NCBI RefSeq assembly: GCF_001640805.2
Contig: NC_066856.1
Span: forward strand, 2,799,937 to 2,863,936
DNA from: Lates calcarifer
Taxonomy: Eukaryota; Chordata; Actinopteri; Centropomidae
Length of the DNA stretch: 64,000 nucleotides
Direction: 5' to 3'
Positions 1 through 12,416 of the stretch are shown here, piece by piece; position 1 is the first letter of the stretch, and each line of letters opens with the position of its first letter. The notes under the pieces were generated by a model. It was not told where the DNA came from. It saw only the letters and a program-made list of their open reading frames with translations, and did no database searches. The position numbers and the translations under genes were made by a program.

Positions 1-3000
1 TCCTCCGTGCATACTTATACAATCTCCCAGAGGATTTCACCAGAAAGCAAAGGGAAATGATACTATTAGACAGACAGCCTCCAAGTTGGCAGGAAAGTTT
101 GATCGTGGGGCCAGTAACTGGAAGAGTCACCTTGCCCTCCAAATGCTGGCAAGGGCTTGCTGGCCATCAGCACTTAGATCAGGCCTGTAATGCCAAGCAT
201 TCAGCCTCTCTGTCCCGCACCACAGAAGAGATGCACCGCTTGGCATGTGGCCCTCACAGCACGGACTATTTGGCTTTCAAAGTGCTGCATCATTGGAAAA
301 TCTGAGTTCTTTGCACGCAGAGAGAACAATGCAGCCATCAAAATGAAATAAAGGATGTGGTTTTAAACGATAGATATTTTATCCAAGGGCTGATCCACAT
401 TCAAAGGAAACTGCCCGAATTTGGCAACAGCTAATCAACTGGCTATGCTAGCAAATATGTGCCCATTGTAAAAACACTACCCCTATTTATTTTTATCACC
501 ATCCCTTTTCCTCTTCCTGTTAAGAAACAGAAATAGCTTGTCTTGTCTCAAGGTTATTGTGTGATTTAAGGTCTGGTGTGGTTGCTGCCAGGCTGTTTGT
601 GCATATTGTATACACTGAAGAGGACAATCCCAGTCCTCCACGACATTCTCTCAGGGCCTGTTCACAGTCTCCCCTGCTCCCAGCCAAGTGGCTGCATGTC
701 CAGCCAGATGACCGGGTCACTGAATACCCAGCCCAGACTGCTCTCTAACCCCCCAACCCCCACCGCCTCCACAGGCTGCAGGGAGGACAAAGAAAAGAAA
801 GAGGATGGAGAACGCCAGAGGGGCGGATGGGGTGTTTAATTGAATAATTCCCAGTGCAGTTATTACCACCATTGCCCTCGAGCTTCCTAGCCATTGTAGA
901 GGCATGTAAAAGAATCTCAGGGAGCATGTTTCACACCACTGAACCTTCAGCAGTATCAACAAATGTTTGGCAACTACCTCTATCAGTTATTTGCAGTATT
1001 TCTTGCTCTTGTTTTTGTTCACTCCCTCTATCAGCCACACAACTTACATGCCTTCACACTCGTTTTCTATCTCACTCACCAGTCTCTCTTACTTCCTTCC
1101 GATTGTGGGGAGGAGAGAGAGATTTGAACAGCACCCAGAGCTTTACCTCTAGCTGACCTCCTCTTCAACTCCATTCCTCCCTTCCCTTCCCTTCCTCCCC
1201 TTCTCTCCTCCTCTGCTCCTCTTGCCTTCTTTGAATGCAGAGTGCTCTTTGCACACACAGCTCATTACCCGGCGGGGAGCGCTGCTAGCTCCTCGCAGCA
1301 TCAGAAACAGATACATGATTGCCTGTGTATATGTTGCCTGATTTTGGGGAGTGCATATTGTCGCTGTTGTTTTTTTCTCATCAGCCCATGAAACATGAAG
1401 TCATGTAGCGTTCACTTGGCTAATTTTAGTCCCATGTTAAGTTCAGTAGGTCACTGGCTCAAGGTTTACCATTATCTCGTGGTTTCCTCATGTTTCTTCT
1501 TGTCACATGGTTCCAGCGTACTGGACCCCAGTCATGTACATCCTACACATATAGTCATGAACAGGATATCCAATAATAGCCCGTCAGCTTTTTTGTGACA
1601 TACTCAAAATGAATGGGATGCTCTTCTTGTACCCCTTTTGATTAGTGTCATGGTCCCGGTATCCTCTGAAACGTAACTCTTTGGAAGAAAGTCTCAGTGA
1701 CAGAAAACCAAATTAACAGAGATACAAACATGGTTTTAAAGCATGTAGTTGTGTTTGATGAGCTACAGGATAATGTAGTTATATCAACACGGCATGATCC
1801 AAATGTGTTGAAGACAGGAGTGAAATTAAGCATTCTGCATTGTTTTTTTCTCGGTGGCGCTCTATGTGCCCTCAAATGATATATACAATAGCTTGCTGAA
1901 GCTCAGTGATGACTCAGTCCAAATAATATAACAAGTCCCTACTCCTGCCAGCGGTGTAATGTGCTGAGATATTTTCAGATTCATGCATTGTGAACTGAGG
2001 GTTATGGGTCTTTTGAGTCTTCATTATACAGTAAGTCTGGACGAAGCAGCCCTGTGCTCCCTCCCTGCAGGGTGTGCATGTATCCATGCAACTGAGCCCT
2101 GCAGGTGCCCCAGAGGGTGAGTAGGCGACAAGAGACGGAAGGGGAGAGTGCGTTTAAAAAAGACAGTATACACGTCGCCCCCGCTATGCCACATCGCCCG
2201 TTTCTCCCAGTGCCCTGTTATTTTTACCCTTGACTTCTCATTGTTGTAACGACGGTGTATCATCTGAGCCATGCCACAGACCCCTGTGGAGGACTCTCTC
2301 TTCGCTCACCTCTGCCTGCCCCTCTCTCCTGTGTAATCAGAGATCCTCTCAAATGTCAAGGTGGGACAAATGGGAGCCATTCCCTCCTGTAATGGCCCCA
2401 GAAATGGGCTGGAGTGCTTCTCTTTCCCTCCCTCTCTTTTTCTCCACCTTCTTTAAGGAAACACTCTGGCCCTCCCGTCCCTTCTATTTTTTGGTTTGCT
2501 TCCTTTCCTTGTATTTTTCTGACTTTTATACCAGTTTCCTGCTTTTCTTTTTTGGCCTTTTGTAAATCATATCACAGAGTTTCTGGCTTCGCTATGTTAA
2601 CATGGTAAAGCTTTTCAGGATAGGGTGTATAACTGACATATTGCATAATAGCTCTCAGTCAAAATGACTCTATAATAAGGCCATTACTACACTGTGGCTT
2701 TACTTCTGTGAAGTGTTTCTTAGAAATGTATCCTAAGGGTTGGGGGCTTCATTTGCAAAAGCATACATTCAGAGCCTGAATATTCATATCTGCACACTAA
2801 GATGCATATAGAGCACAGCTGTATGCTAAGCAATTTCATTTCCGAAGCTCACTGAGGAGGGAAAATGTGTATTTCTATTTTGCCCTGAGCAGTTTTTTAA
2901 TTAATTGTACTTATTCTTGCTGTACTCATGATAACAAGATGTGTGATAGAAAAAGAAACGTGGCGCGATGGATATTCTTAACTCTGTCACTGTAGACTGA

Positions 3001-6000
3001 CGTATTTCCACTGGTTCGTTATTATTATTATTTTCATTAATTGTTGTTTTATGAAGTCATTTGTGTGATAATCAGCAGCTCATTTGTGTTTTATCTGCAT
3101 CTTTCTACATTTTCTGACATCAGCACAAAGACCTTGCTGTAAAGTTATGGATGCATTAGAACAAAAATGTCTTTAGAAAATGTTTAAATAATTCTAATGA
3201 GATCTTCCATTACTTTATCTTTAAGTCAGCAATTACTATTACTTTTCTTTAATCCTCTGACATATTCACACTTCTACAATCCCATTGTTGTGACCCTATT
3301 CATCAGATTTAATGAGGGAAGTAGAATGAAGTGTGCATAACAGGATGACTTAAAATACACAGCTCAGCTTTGACCCTGTAGACATGTCAGAGTCGCCCAG
3401 GGGAACACAAACCAAGTCAGCTGAACATACTTACGCCCTACATGTGAGGTGAGCACAGGGGATTTAGACAGCCTGCTAACAGTGGCAGCTTTTGTGGTCA
3501 TTTTTATTTTCACTGTTTGTTTCTATCCACCCACCCACCTACAACCCTGTGCCCTCTGTCCCCTGTTGACAGCAGTGTGAACAGGGGAGAGCGGCGAGGA
3601 AGGGGCAGAAATCTCCCTCTGTCTGTCTATGCTTGTATTTCTAGTAAAGGATTATTGTGCATGTTGTACGGTCGGGGGAGGTGGAGGGTGCAATAATTGA
3701 GCCTAAATAGCCAAATTCATTAATTTGATTGTTGGCAACAGCAGACCTCTCGACAGTGTAATTAGGAAAGCTAATGGATGGAGGCACGTTAAATCCATCA
3801 ATGCTAATGATAATTGCTGTTTAGGAAAGTGAATATGCTTTAAAAACATGTGGCCACTGCTGCCACAAAATCAGAAACCACCACGGCATCTAAAAATATG
3901 ACAGAGCTGAGTCTAACCGTGTGCGGGTGACACCCAAAGAGGCCCATTGGATGGGTGCAGCTGGGCCGCCTGGGTGGGGAATATCCATCTTTTCATCCAT
4001 CTTTTTTATCTATCCATGTGGTGAGCAAAGCAATCATGCCCTTCTTCCCTCACCGACAAGGAACCACTTCTGAACCCATCAGCTCTGATTGGTTGGTGGT
4101 TTATCCCACTTGGTGGGTTGGCACGTTCTGTGGCCTTCAACTCCTGCAATAATGTTCTGCAGATTAGTAGAGAAGTACAGACACATCAGTGGAGAGGGTG
4201 ATAGCTTAGAGAAAACGTCTAATTTTTCATGCATCATGGTCAAGCTTCTGTTTTAATGATGAGGTCTGTCCCTTCAATAAAAATCTTAATGTCAGCAAGT
4301 CACCAGGGTTGATGTTTTTAGCTGAGAACATTAAGATAGAGACCTGGTTTACTGCCCTGTTTTTTTTTCTCCCTTGTCTGTCCAGGAAAGCTGATGTTTG
4401 GGTCATTACAACTGGACTGGGCCCAAGGAAAGAGAGAACTTGTTATTCTCGCTCAGGTTAATGAATGTCACATGCAAGAGGGGAGGCAGTATGGGAGGGA
4501 AAGTGGAGAAAGAGGGACCATTTTATTTCAGCGATATGTCCCCTCCAGGCTCGGAAAAAGTAAGTCGGAGATCAGCTTGTCTCGGGCCCCCTTGTACAAA
4601 CGTTAATGATGTTTTGCTGGAGCCCCGGTGACAGTTTGTTGGGCGAGACTCGTTAACACGTGAAGTCTCCGGCCAGAGTTTTCTGACAGCTGACAACAAG
4701 GTCCTTTTTCCTGCTAAGTCTCCCTGGGCCTCACAGAGCTGTCTCAAGTATGTTGTTTAGGCCTTTCCACCTGTGTTACCCAGAGATGTTTTGACATGTT
4801 GTAGGTGACATGTTTTCGTGCAATAGCAAGTTATACTGTGACAGCCACAGAAAGAGACATGCCAGACAAAAGCGTCAGGCATTTGTTCTATGTACAGCTG
4901 AACCAAAGAGAGTAATAGTAAAGAAAGAGCTCTTTTCCTTTGGCTTTCCACAGAATGCCTGAGCTTATAAATGGTCTGATTAAGAAATCTAACCAATTGT
5001 ATGAGGCTTATACAGTCTGTCATAGCATTATTCCATCGCCTCAGATTGTATTGCTTTTGTAGAACCATATCATGCAGACATTTATAGAGGGAGGACAGAT
5101 TATTTCCATGGGAAAGCTTCAGGCAATATAACTGTTATATTGTTAGACCAGTGGTTTGTCGCCTTCTCTTTGGCTTTGCAAGGAGGGCTAATGTTCTCGT
5201 TTGACACTAGCGGATTGCTTTCTCTCTGTGCCTGAAGAAAGAAGGCAAGCTAATACATTTGAGTCGGTGAAGCGAAGGTCGTTGAGAATTACATTCAGCC
5301 CCCCCACCCCTCCACCCCACTCTTTTTTTCCTTTAATTTCCCCACTGGATTGGCAAACCGTTTTCGCTATTAACACTGTGGTAGGCAGCTCACTGCGTGT
5401 GTGTGTAAGTATGTAATCGTCTATGTGTGTGTGTCTGTGTGTTGTGGCTTGCTGGCAGGCCCACCCAGACACAAAGCAGACTAGACAGATAAATAGGTGC
5501 GTGGCTTCACTGGATTGTATTGTCATGAGGAATAAGAACAACAATGACAGCAGTGATATAACATTAAAAATCACCACAGGCCCCTGAGAAGAGGAATCTA
5601 AGTTTAACTTGACAGGTCAGGAGGACATAGTTAAGAGGCAAACCCCAAAAATGTGGGACCATCCGGGGCTTAAAGTAGGCCACGTTCGTGTTCTTTTATG
5701 ATGCTAGATAGAGGTTGTTAACTGTCCTCTGTCTTCCCCAAAGACTCTCAAACCTAGAAGCAAGTCCCCACAGGTGTTTAGAGCAATGGATTAGAGCTAC
5801 ATTTAACAGGACTGGCAACAAGAGAGCCTTTCAGAGGCGTCAAACCGCCCCGCCAAGCGTTCCCCATAATGTCTTCCAGATGATAAGGGTTTGGATGTAG
5901 CGTGTGGACCCACTGGTGCAGAACCACTTGAGTTCTGGCTGACACACCAGTCATTTAGACACAAATAGAGAAAATGTAGAGGTCTCCTCTTCCTTTCTTT

Positions 6001-6590
6001 CCTCGCACATAGAGCACAGCGAGGACCCCCAGGGCGTATTCTCTCTTCCATCTGCATCCTCTCTCCCACTGTGCCGCCTTTACGAGGGCCATCCGAGCTG
6101 ATGATGCACCAGGGCAAAAATGCAATAAACAGCTTTTCTGGAGGTGCGACAAGCTAAAATAGAAACAACAATAAGACTGTTTCTCTCGTTTGCTTGGTGA
6201 ATAAGGAGTCTGTGAGGACGGGCAAAATGAAAACATTAGCTGTTTGGCTTGTTTTATGTGTACACACACGATTACTTGCCATACTGTAGACAATATGCAA
6301 AAAGCTCTGCATGTACACACACTTTTTGCACATAAACCAAAACCACACACACAAACACTTGCTCATCTCCTTCAGCTGTACTGCAGCTTGCTCTTCTCTC
6401 CTTCTTCATCTCATTGATGCATCTCAGCATCAATTTTTTAGGCGTCTGGCAATGCTCAGCTTTTGGCAGTTGCAGGGGGGAGTCAGATAGCTGCAGAGAC
6501 AGAGACTCTGAGGTGAATTATAAATCTGCTGATAGAACAGAGCAGGCCCACAGAAAGATTGATGCTCTCTGTTGTGCGCTGTGAACCAAA

Positions 6591-6637
6591 AGGAGGAGAG
6601 GAGAGGAGAGGAGAGGAGAGGAAAGGAGAGGAGAGGG
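6591..6637. repeat. GGAGA-type pentanucleotide repeat
   Basis: Tandem GAGAG/GGAGA units with one variant (GGAAA), in the intron upstream of the first visible exon. Confidence 0.9.
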
Positions 6638-8341
6638 TCTGATGTAAATGTGGAAATAGAAACAATTTGGGGAGGAAAACTCACTGCTGCATCTTCTTTG
6701 AATATTTCAGACAGAAAATGTAAACTTCAGTTTAAATTAAGAAAATGCCTCTCTTTCAGTAACAAAAATAATATTAAGAAGACATTTGAAAATAACTAAC
6801 TTTTTTGTTGCAAAAAGGAATTTTGGAACTTTGGATGTTAAGGTCTTTCATCATAATTATTTGCTCTGGTGACTAAATTAGACGATGACATCATTACAAC
6901 AGAAACACAATCCCTGCTTCAGGGGAGCCCTTTAAACTAAATAATGAGTAACTCTCTGGCCGTTTAGCCGTAAAGCAGGGGGAGAATAACATTGTAAACA
7001 CCATGTGAAACTAGTATTTTTTACCGAGCTGCAGCTGATAAAGTAGCTGAAACAAAGTGGTACTTGTGGAAGCCAAGTGGGGCTGTTTCCACAGCTGGAG
7101 GGCCAGGGAGGAGAGAGAAAGACAACCTGGTCTGAAATCACAGCAGAGAAATGAGGAGAAGCCAAACAACTCAAGCAGAGGATTTCACACAGAAAACTGC
7201 AAAAATGAGAGGACTGGGCTCCTAAAGGATTTTAAAATGTATGAACTCAAGTGGAGGAAACCATATATTTCCAGACAGTTTCTGATGAGACGTGTAATGC
7301 AGCTTGAATGTCTGTACAGAGTGGAGCGAAGCGCTGGCTATCAGGGCCTTCTGGCAGTCACTGGTTTTAGAGAGAGACAGCAACTTTCTTGCCAGGCGCC
7401 AAACCTTTAAACTGAGACACTAAAAAGTTAAAGGAGAGATGAAGAATAAGAGGAGACACCTGATGTATGTTGGCAGCTCCTATATCACCTCAAATCACTC
7501 TATCGGAACAGAAGGACGAGTGAAGTCATCTGTTCACCGCATCTCCTCAGGGAACCCAGTTTCAAGGAGTGCCACTTCTGTCCAACTCTGCATTTAGTTA
7601 CACTCTGTCTTCACCCCTCACTAGCTGACTACCACTGCTACTACTGTAGTATTTTGCATTTGAAAACCAAGTAAACGCCTCTGACCATCTCCCTCAAATC
7701 ACCTCCGGTAATTTGATTTCTGTTTTACAAATACGTTTTCTGGATTTGAGGCAGGTGAAGGAAGCCATTTTCATAGAATGAGTTGGAAAACAGTGCGTGT
7801 AGATACATGTCAGGCCCCACCTGAGGGACTTAAGCCCACCCTGAGCCATCATTCAAAGTGTAAATCGCCTTTTTGTGCAAAATCCTGTGAATTAAGTGAG
7901 TTCAGAATTACTAAGGAGGCCTGATGTTTTGACAGTAATTTGGGAATCAAGCAAAACTGTGAAAATAGGCCCCTTTGCCCAGAGGGTACATATTTTCTGA
8001 GACAGAAGGAGTATGTGTGTGATTGAATGTGCCTACACACCTGTTGCGCATTATACTTTACATAACTTAAAATTAATTTCTCTACTTACTGTGTGTGAAT
8101 TGCATTTTTTTTTTTCATCTGGTTTCTGATGAAGATGGAGGACCACAGCAGCAGGTCATCAGGTTTTGGGCAGGAATGTGTTCGATAAGTGGCCTGCATA
8201 GCTTAAAACTTGGCGGGAGCAGACGTTATGGGCAATTAAGAACTGTGGAAACCTGAACCAAAATCTGCTTTTGGAGGGTACTAGCCCCGTCACTAACAGT
8301 CAAAACACAGCACGGAAAAGTCATCTGAATCATCATGCAAA

Positions 8342-8377
<36 letters not shown>
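8342..8377. repeat. Compound (CT)n(CA)n microsatellite
   Basis: About eight CT units run directly into ten CA units. Confidence 0.95.
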
Positions 8378-9063
8378 GGCACTGGAGTAAAACCAGCTCG
8401 ATTGCATTTAATGCACACTCTTAACAAGTGCCTGCAAACATGATAACCAGAGGCTGTTTAGACCACCCTCATCGGCTAGTCATTCTAATTTCTCCTCTAC
8501 CATCATGCCAGATTCCGTGTGTGTGTGCGTCATTGCTCCTGTTCCCAGTTCTATTTCAAAGCTGTTTTCCTCTTCTGCTCCCAAACTCTGCGCCGACTCA
8601 ATTAGGCGGCTGCTCCCTTCAATAGCCGTGGGTCTGAAATTCCATTTTAAGTGTGATGTTTGAGTGTGTGTGTGTGTTTAATAGCTTTACCACCTGCTCT
8701 GTCTATACACCACCCTAAGCCAAAGGCCAAAGTATAATCACTTTCAATCCCCATAGTCTCTTATAGAACAGTCACATGCATACTGTCAGTGTTATCCTGT
8801 GGTTAAGGATGTAGACAACTGTTCAGCTGAAGTTCAGTAGTTAAAGCAGTTACGTAAACCTGACCTCAGTGCTACTGGGAGTACAAAACCCCTGCAGTGT
8901 GTCTGTGTGCCAGGTCGATATAATGAAAGCATAGCCTGCCCACCTGTTCTCTGAGTTTTAACCTGAGACCTCATTAGTACAGTGTTTTATTTCCACTACA
9001 TTACCTGCACAATATGCTGTGTTGCTCTGTGTTAGTTTGCTCCTCTGAGTATGACTGTATATA

Positions 9064-9067
9064 TGTG

Positions 9068-9124
<57 letters not shown>

Positions 9125-9141
9125 ATGTGTGTGTGTGTGTG
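9064..9141. repeat. Long (GT)n microsatellite
   Basis: Nearly 80 bp of TG units, interrupted by single GC and CA variants. It ends 166 bp before the CUB1 exon, so it could form Z-DNA close to a splice acceptor. Confidence 0.95.
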
Positions 9142-9277
9142 CACCATCATACATGCACAGTATAAACAACATAACAGTAATATTCTGATCACCAACTAAT
9201 GTAATTTGCCTTGACAGGACAAAGAAAACAAACCAAACTAAAAAGAGAATATGATTTGGAAAGCAGAGTGTAACTGA

Positions 9278-9296
9278 CTCTCTCTCTCTCTCTCTC
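9278..9296. repeat. (CT)n tract forming the splice polypyrimidine tract
   Basis: An uninterrupted CT repeat ending 11 bp before the acceptor at 9307. It supplies most of the pyrimidine tract of the first visible exon. Confidence 0.9.
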
Positions 9297-9307
9297 GTCT
9301 CGGTCAG

Positions 9308-9489
9308 GTATGACTATGTGGAGGTGCGAGATGGTGTGGACGAGAGCGGGCAGCTGGTGGGGAAGTACTGCGGGAAGATCGCCCCCTCTCCGGTCGTCTC
9401 CTCCGGAAACCAGCTCTTCATCAAGTTTGTGTCTGACTATGAGACTCATGGAGCAGGTTTCTCCATCCGATATGAGATCTTCAAGACAG
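9308..9489 (+). CDS. nrp1: nrp1 exon 3-equivalent: second half of CUB1 (a1)
   Basis: Encodes the C-terminal half of the first CUB domain. It starts with the last base of a split lysine codon, then Tyr-Asp-Tyr-Val-Glu-Val, and includes Cys-Gly-Lys-Ile-Ala-Pro, Val-Val-Ser-Ser-Gly, and Phe-Val-Ser-Asp-Tyr-Glu-Thr-His-Gly-Ala-Gly-Phe-Ser-Ile-Arg-Tyr-Glu, all close to vertebrate NRP1. The single cysteine pairs in this family with a cysteine at the end of the preceding exon, which is not in the window. The donor is ACAG|GTGGGT and the exon ends in phase 1 (G of a glycine codon). The a1 domain takes part in semaphorin binding. The acceptor is preceded by a CT microsatellite that serves as its pyrimidine tract. 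Confidence 0.96.
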
Positions 9490-12384
9490 GTGGGTGGCCT
9501 AATACATCTGCAGCTTCACTTTATCCCAACTGAATGAGACACGATGTGTGACATGATGTGTTACTAAAATACTGACATCATTAATGTGCCTCCTGGAGAG
9601 AACTGGTAGACTCTCTCAAAGTCTTTATTGTGCTGACTGTAATTCTTAAGAGTCACATTTCCCATAAACTTGCTTTTCTGTTGCAAAAACACTCACTTCA
9701 AGGTTCATTTAGTAGCTCACCTGGAGCTTTCCATTTACCAAGATGTCAGTGAATTGTAGATGACCTGAGTATTATAAGGACTTCTTATCCATGTTGACAA
9801 AAAGTACAACTTTGCAAAGAAAACACTTTGGTAATTTTGACTTGAAAAATAGCGCCCTCCTCTTGTTTTGTGCTGTGATCAGGAAAACACTGTTACAGCA
9901 CCACACCACAAATACTTTCAGTATGATTTGTCTTTAGCCGAATCCATCATACCAACACAGCAGGATGCAATATGAAAATATGAAAGCTGGAGGAATAGCT
10001 CTGATAATGGGGCAAGAAAGAGCCTCTCTGTCTAATTTCATGGTTTGTTTGTGATTTAGTCAAGGCAGCAGAGCATCAAATTATGCAATCGCAATATGGC
10101 AAGCAATATGCTCCATTCAAAACCAATGAATCATAGTTCCATATGTTCCATAATTGTAGCAATTTTTATCTGGTATGAATTATTGTACAATAAGCTAGGG
10201 CATAATTTGCTAAGCTTTGATTCACCAAACGTTGTTTCAACATTTGTTAGTTTATTGTCAGATGGCGAACTAGGACCCGCACAATAAGGACAGGAACCTG
10301 CCATTATGAACAATGACCAGCTGATTGTGGAGAAAGTGAGTTCAATGCACTTAATAGGGCCAAGATTCAGGAAATGCTTTCACCTCCTTCTGTTTGTGAT
10401 TGCTGCTGTTATCCATATTATCAGTTTGAGGTTCCTTCCTCAGTATTAAATCTAAAAATAAGACCTCTGAGTAATTTTAGATGGGAATTAGTTTTAATAA
10501 ACCACAAATATCCTCAGGGGATGTCTGTCTTATCAGAACACAGCATAACACAAGGGAGTATGTCCTGTTGGTTGGCTGCCATGTTTTGTTTGGACTGAAA
10601 AAGCAGGAGGAGGACAACACATATCTGGAGAGAGACGAGTAGGCAGACAGGTGCTACAGACTCCACTTTCATTAATTAACCTTAGCAGCAGTCTATGGGA
10701 TGGCCCCCATGACCTCGGAGACAAGATGAATGGCCCTGCGGGGTCCCTCCTTCCTTTTAATCTGGGCTAGTGTGTGTTTGTGCTTATGTTTGTGTGTCTG
10801 GGCTTGCACTTATCACCATCACAGTAGGGCAGCTGGTGGAGTGTAGGTCCATTTACGAGATCAAAGCGACACTCCACCCCGACATATGCAAACTCATCAA
10901 CGCCGCCTCATTCCCCTGATAGGCCGGTTAAATCTACTACATTCTTCCCCATATTAGCTTGGTATTTCCCATTCTCGTCTATTAGCCAGGACTGATTAGG
11001 CGTGTTAGGGGCCCAGTGGTGATAGGGGAGAAACTGCTGAACACACGCGTAGAGCTGAGATATGAGGAAATACGCATCTAGCAAGAAATATGGATGTAAG
11101 TGTGGATAGCAGATAGAAAGTCAGGGCTAGAGAGTTGAAGCTAGATGAGAATCTTTTCTGCTGATGGAATCCAAAGGGAAATCAGGGCTAGGGGGGGCTG
11201 CAGGGTTTTGCTATAGATTAAACCCAGGACAGAAGTTTTTTGCTTCTTTTTCTTCTTTTGCTACAGCTTATCAACAGAGAGAGGAGGCAGACAGAGATAC
11301 AAGCTGATAGCAGTTCAGGGTATTAGTTGGGAAAACATTGTGTTGGCTAACACATGTAACGTTAATGATGATACACAGATGCTCTGATAACGGATGGAGG
11401 AATGGGAGACTCGTGCTTATGCATGCCAATGAAGGGAAATGCAAAAAATGCAGGCTGTTTATCACTGTGATGATAGGCCTGGAGATCACTGGAAGTCAAC
11501 CTCAGGGACCGGTGCTGCCTTTCATCCCGGGGTTAACGCAAGCAGAGGTCACATGGAAGATAAATATATATACACACAAAGCAAACACACTGTACGTAAA
11601 GACACACTCAAATCAGGGATCAAATGCCAGTGTTTACATGTGCAGGTTTACCTACTTAAGCTGTAAACTATGTAAATACACTGCCACACACACTTCAACA
11701 TGCTGGCATTCGTAGCCCTGGCTTTCATCAGCCGTAGCTTGCAAAGTGTCTAATTGGAAGAGAACAGGTTGTTTTGCGGCTCTCTATGGCCACTTCCACA
11801 TCAGTCTCTACCCCTCTCCACTCCTCAATCCCATCCAACCATCTTAATTAGCGCGGGCTATTTATTTTATAGCCTGCAAATTGGCAGCCTCGCTCCACTG
11901 GCTGAAGTCTGGCAAGAGACAGGAAGAGTGAGATGGCAGGAGAGAAAGAGATAGAGAAGAGGGATAAGTCAGAGTGAGGAATATTTGAACTGAGGGGAGA
12001 AGATTAGTCAGCCAGTTGTGTTTCTTTATGTCTTCATGGAGGCCTTCCACTTCCAGACAGTAATAAAATGGTGGATTAAAAAGTGAGATAAAATATTTTT
12101 AATAACAACCAGTGAGCACAAAAACAAAAGTTGGATAAACTCAGCTGAGGTGGGTTACCCTCCACTGAAATCCTGGTTATTCTATTTATCCTGTCATCTG
12201 ACAGGATTTCACTTAAAATACTCACGTTTCATCCTCTTATGTATAATCATGCACACACATATGTTTTCTTTTAACAGCCCTGCATTTTGCTTAGAACCAC
12301 ATCAAGGCTGGCTGAGGGCCCATTGAAGTGGGCGAGGAGGCAGAGATAGGGGCACTGATAGCCCCCTCCCTCCCACTTGCACAG

Positions 12385-12416
<32 letters not shown>

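Larger units (their letters stand above)
1..9307 (+). other. Intron upstream of the first visible nrp1 exon
   Basis: No coding exon was recognised in these 9.3 kb. In particular, I see no sequence for the first half of CUB1, whose exon should end in the AA of a lysine codon to join the G at 9308. The stretch is presumably part of a long nrp1 intron. It holds a GGAGA minisatellite (6591-6637), CT/CA repeats (8342-8377), a long GT repeat (9064-9141), a short TTA run near 3010-3035 and C-rich tracts near 5300. An AT-rich block with many TAAT cores lies at 3690-3860. Confidence 0.75.

Noticed and set aside
9001..9199. Open frames made of His-Thr or Cys-Val repeats on both strands
   Set aside because: Translation of the GT/CA microsatellite.
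1..9307. Search for the first CUB1 exon and the signal-peptide exon
   Set aside because: No match to the expected conserved residues before the Lys-Tyr-Asp-Tyr junction. They must lie upstream of the window.
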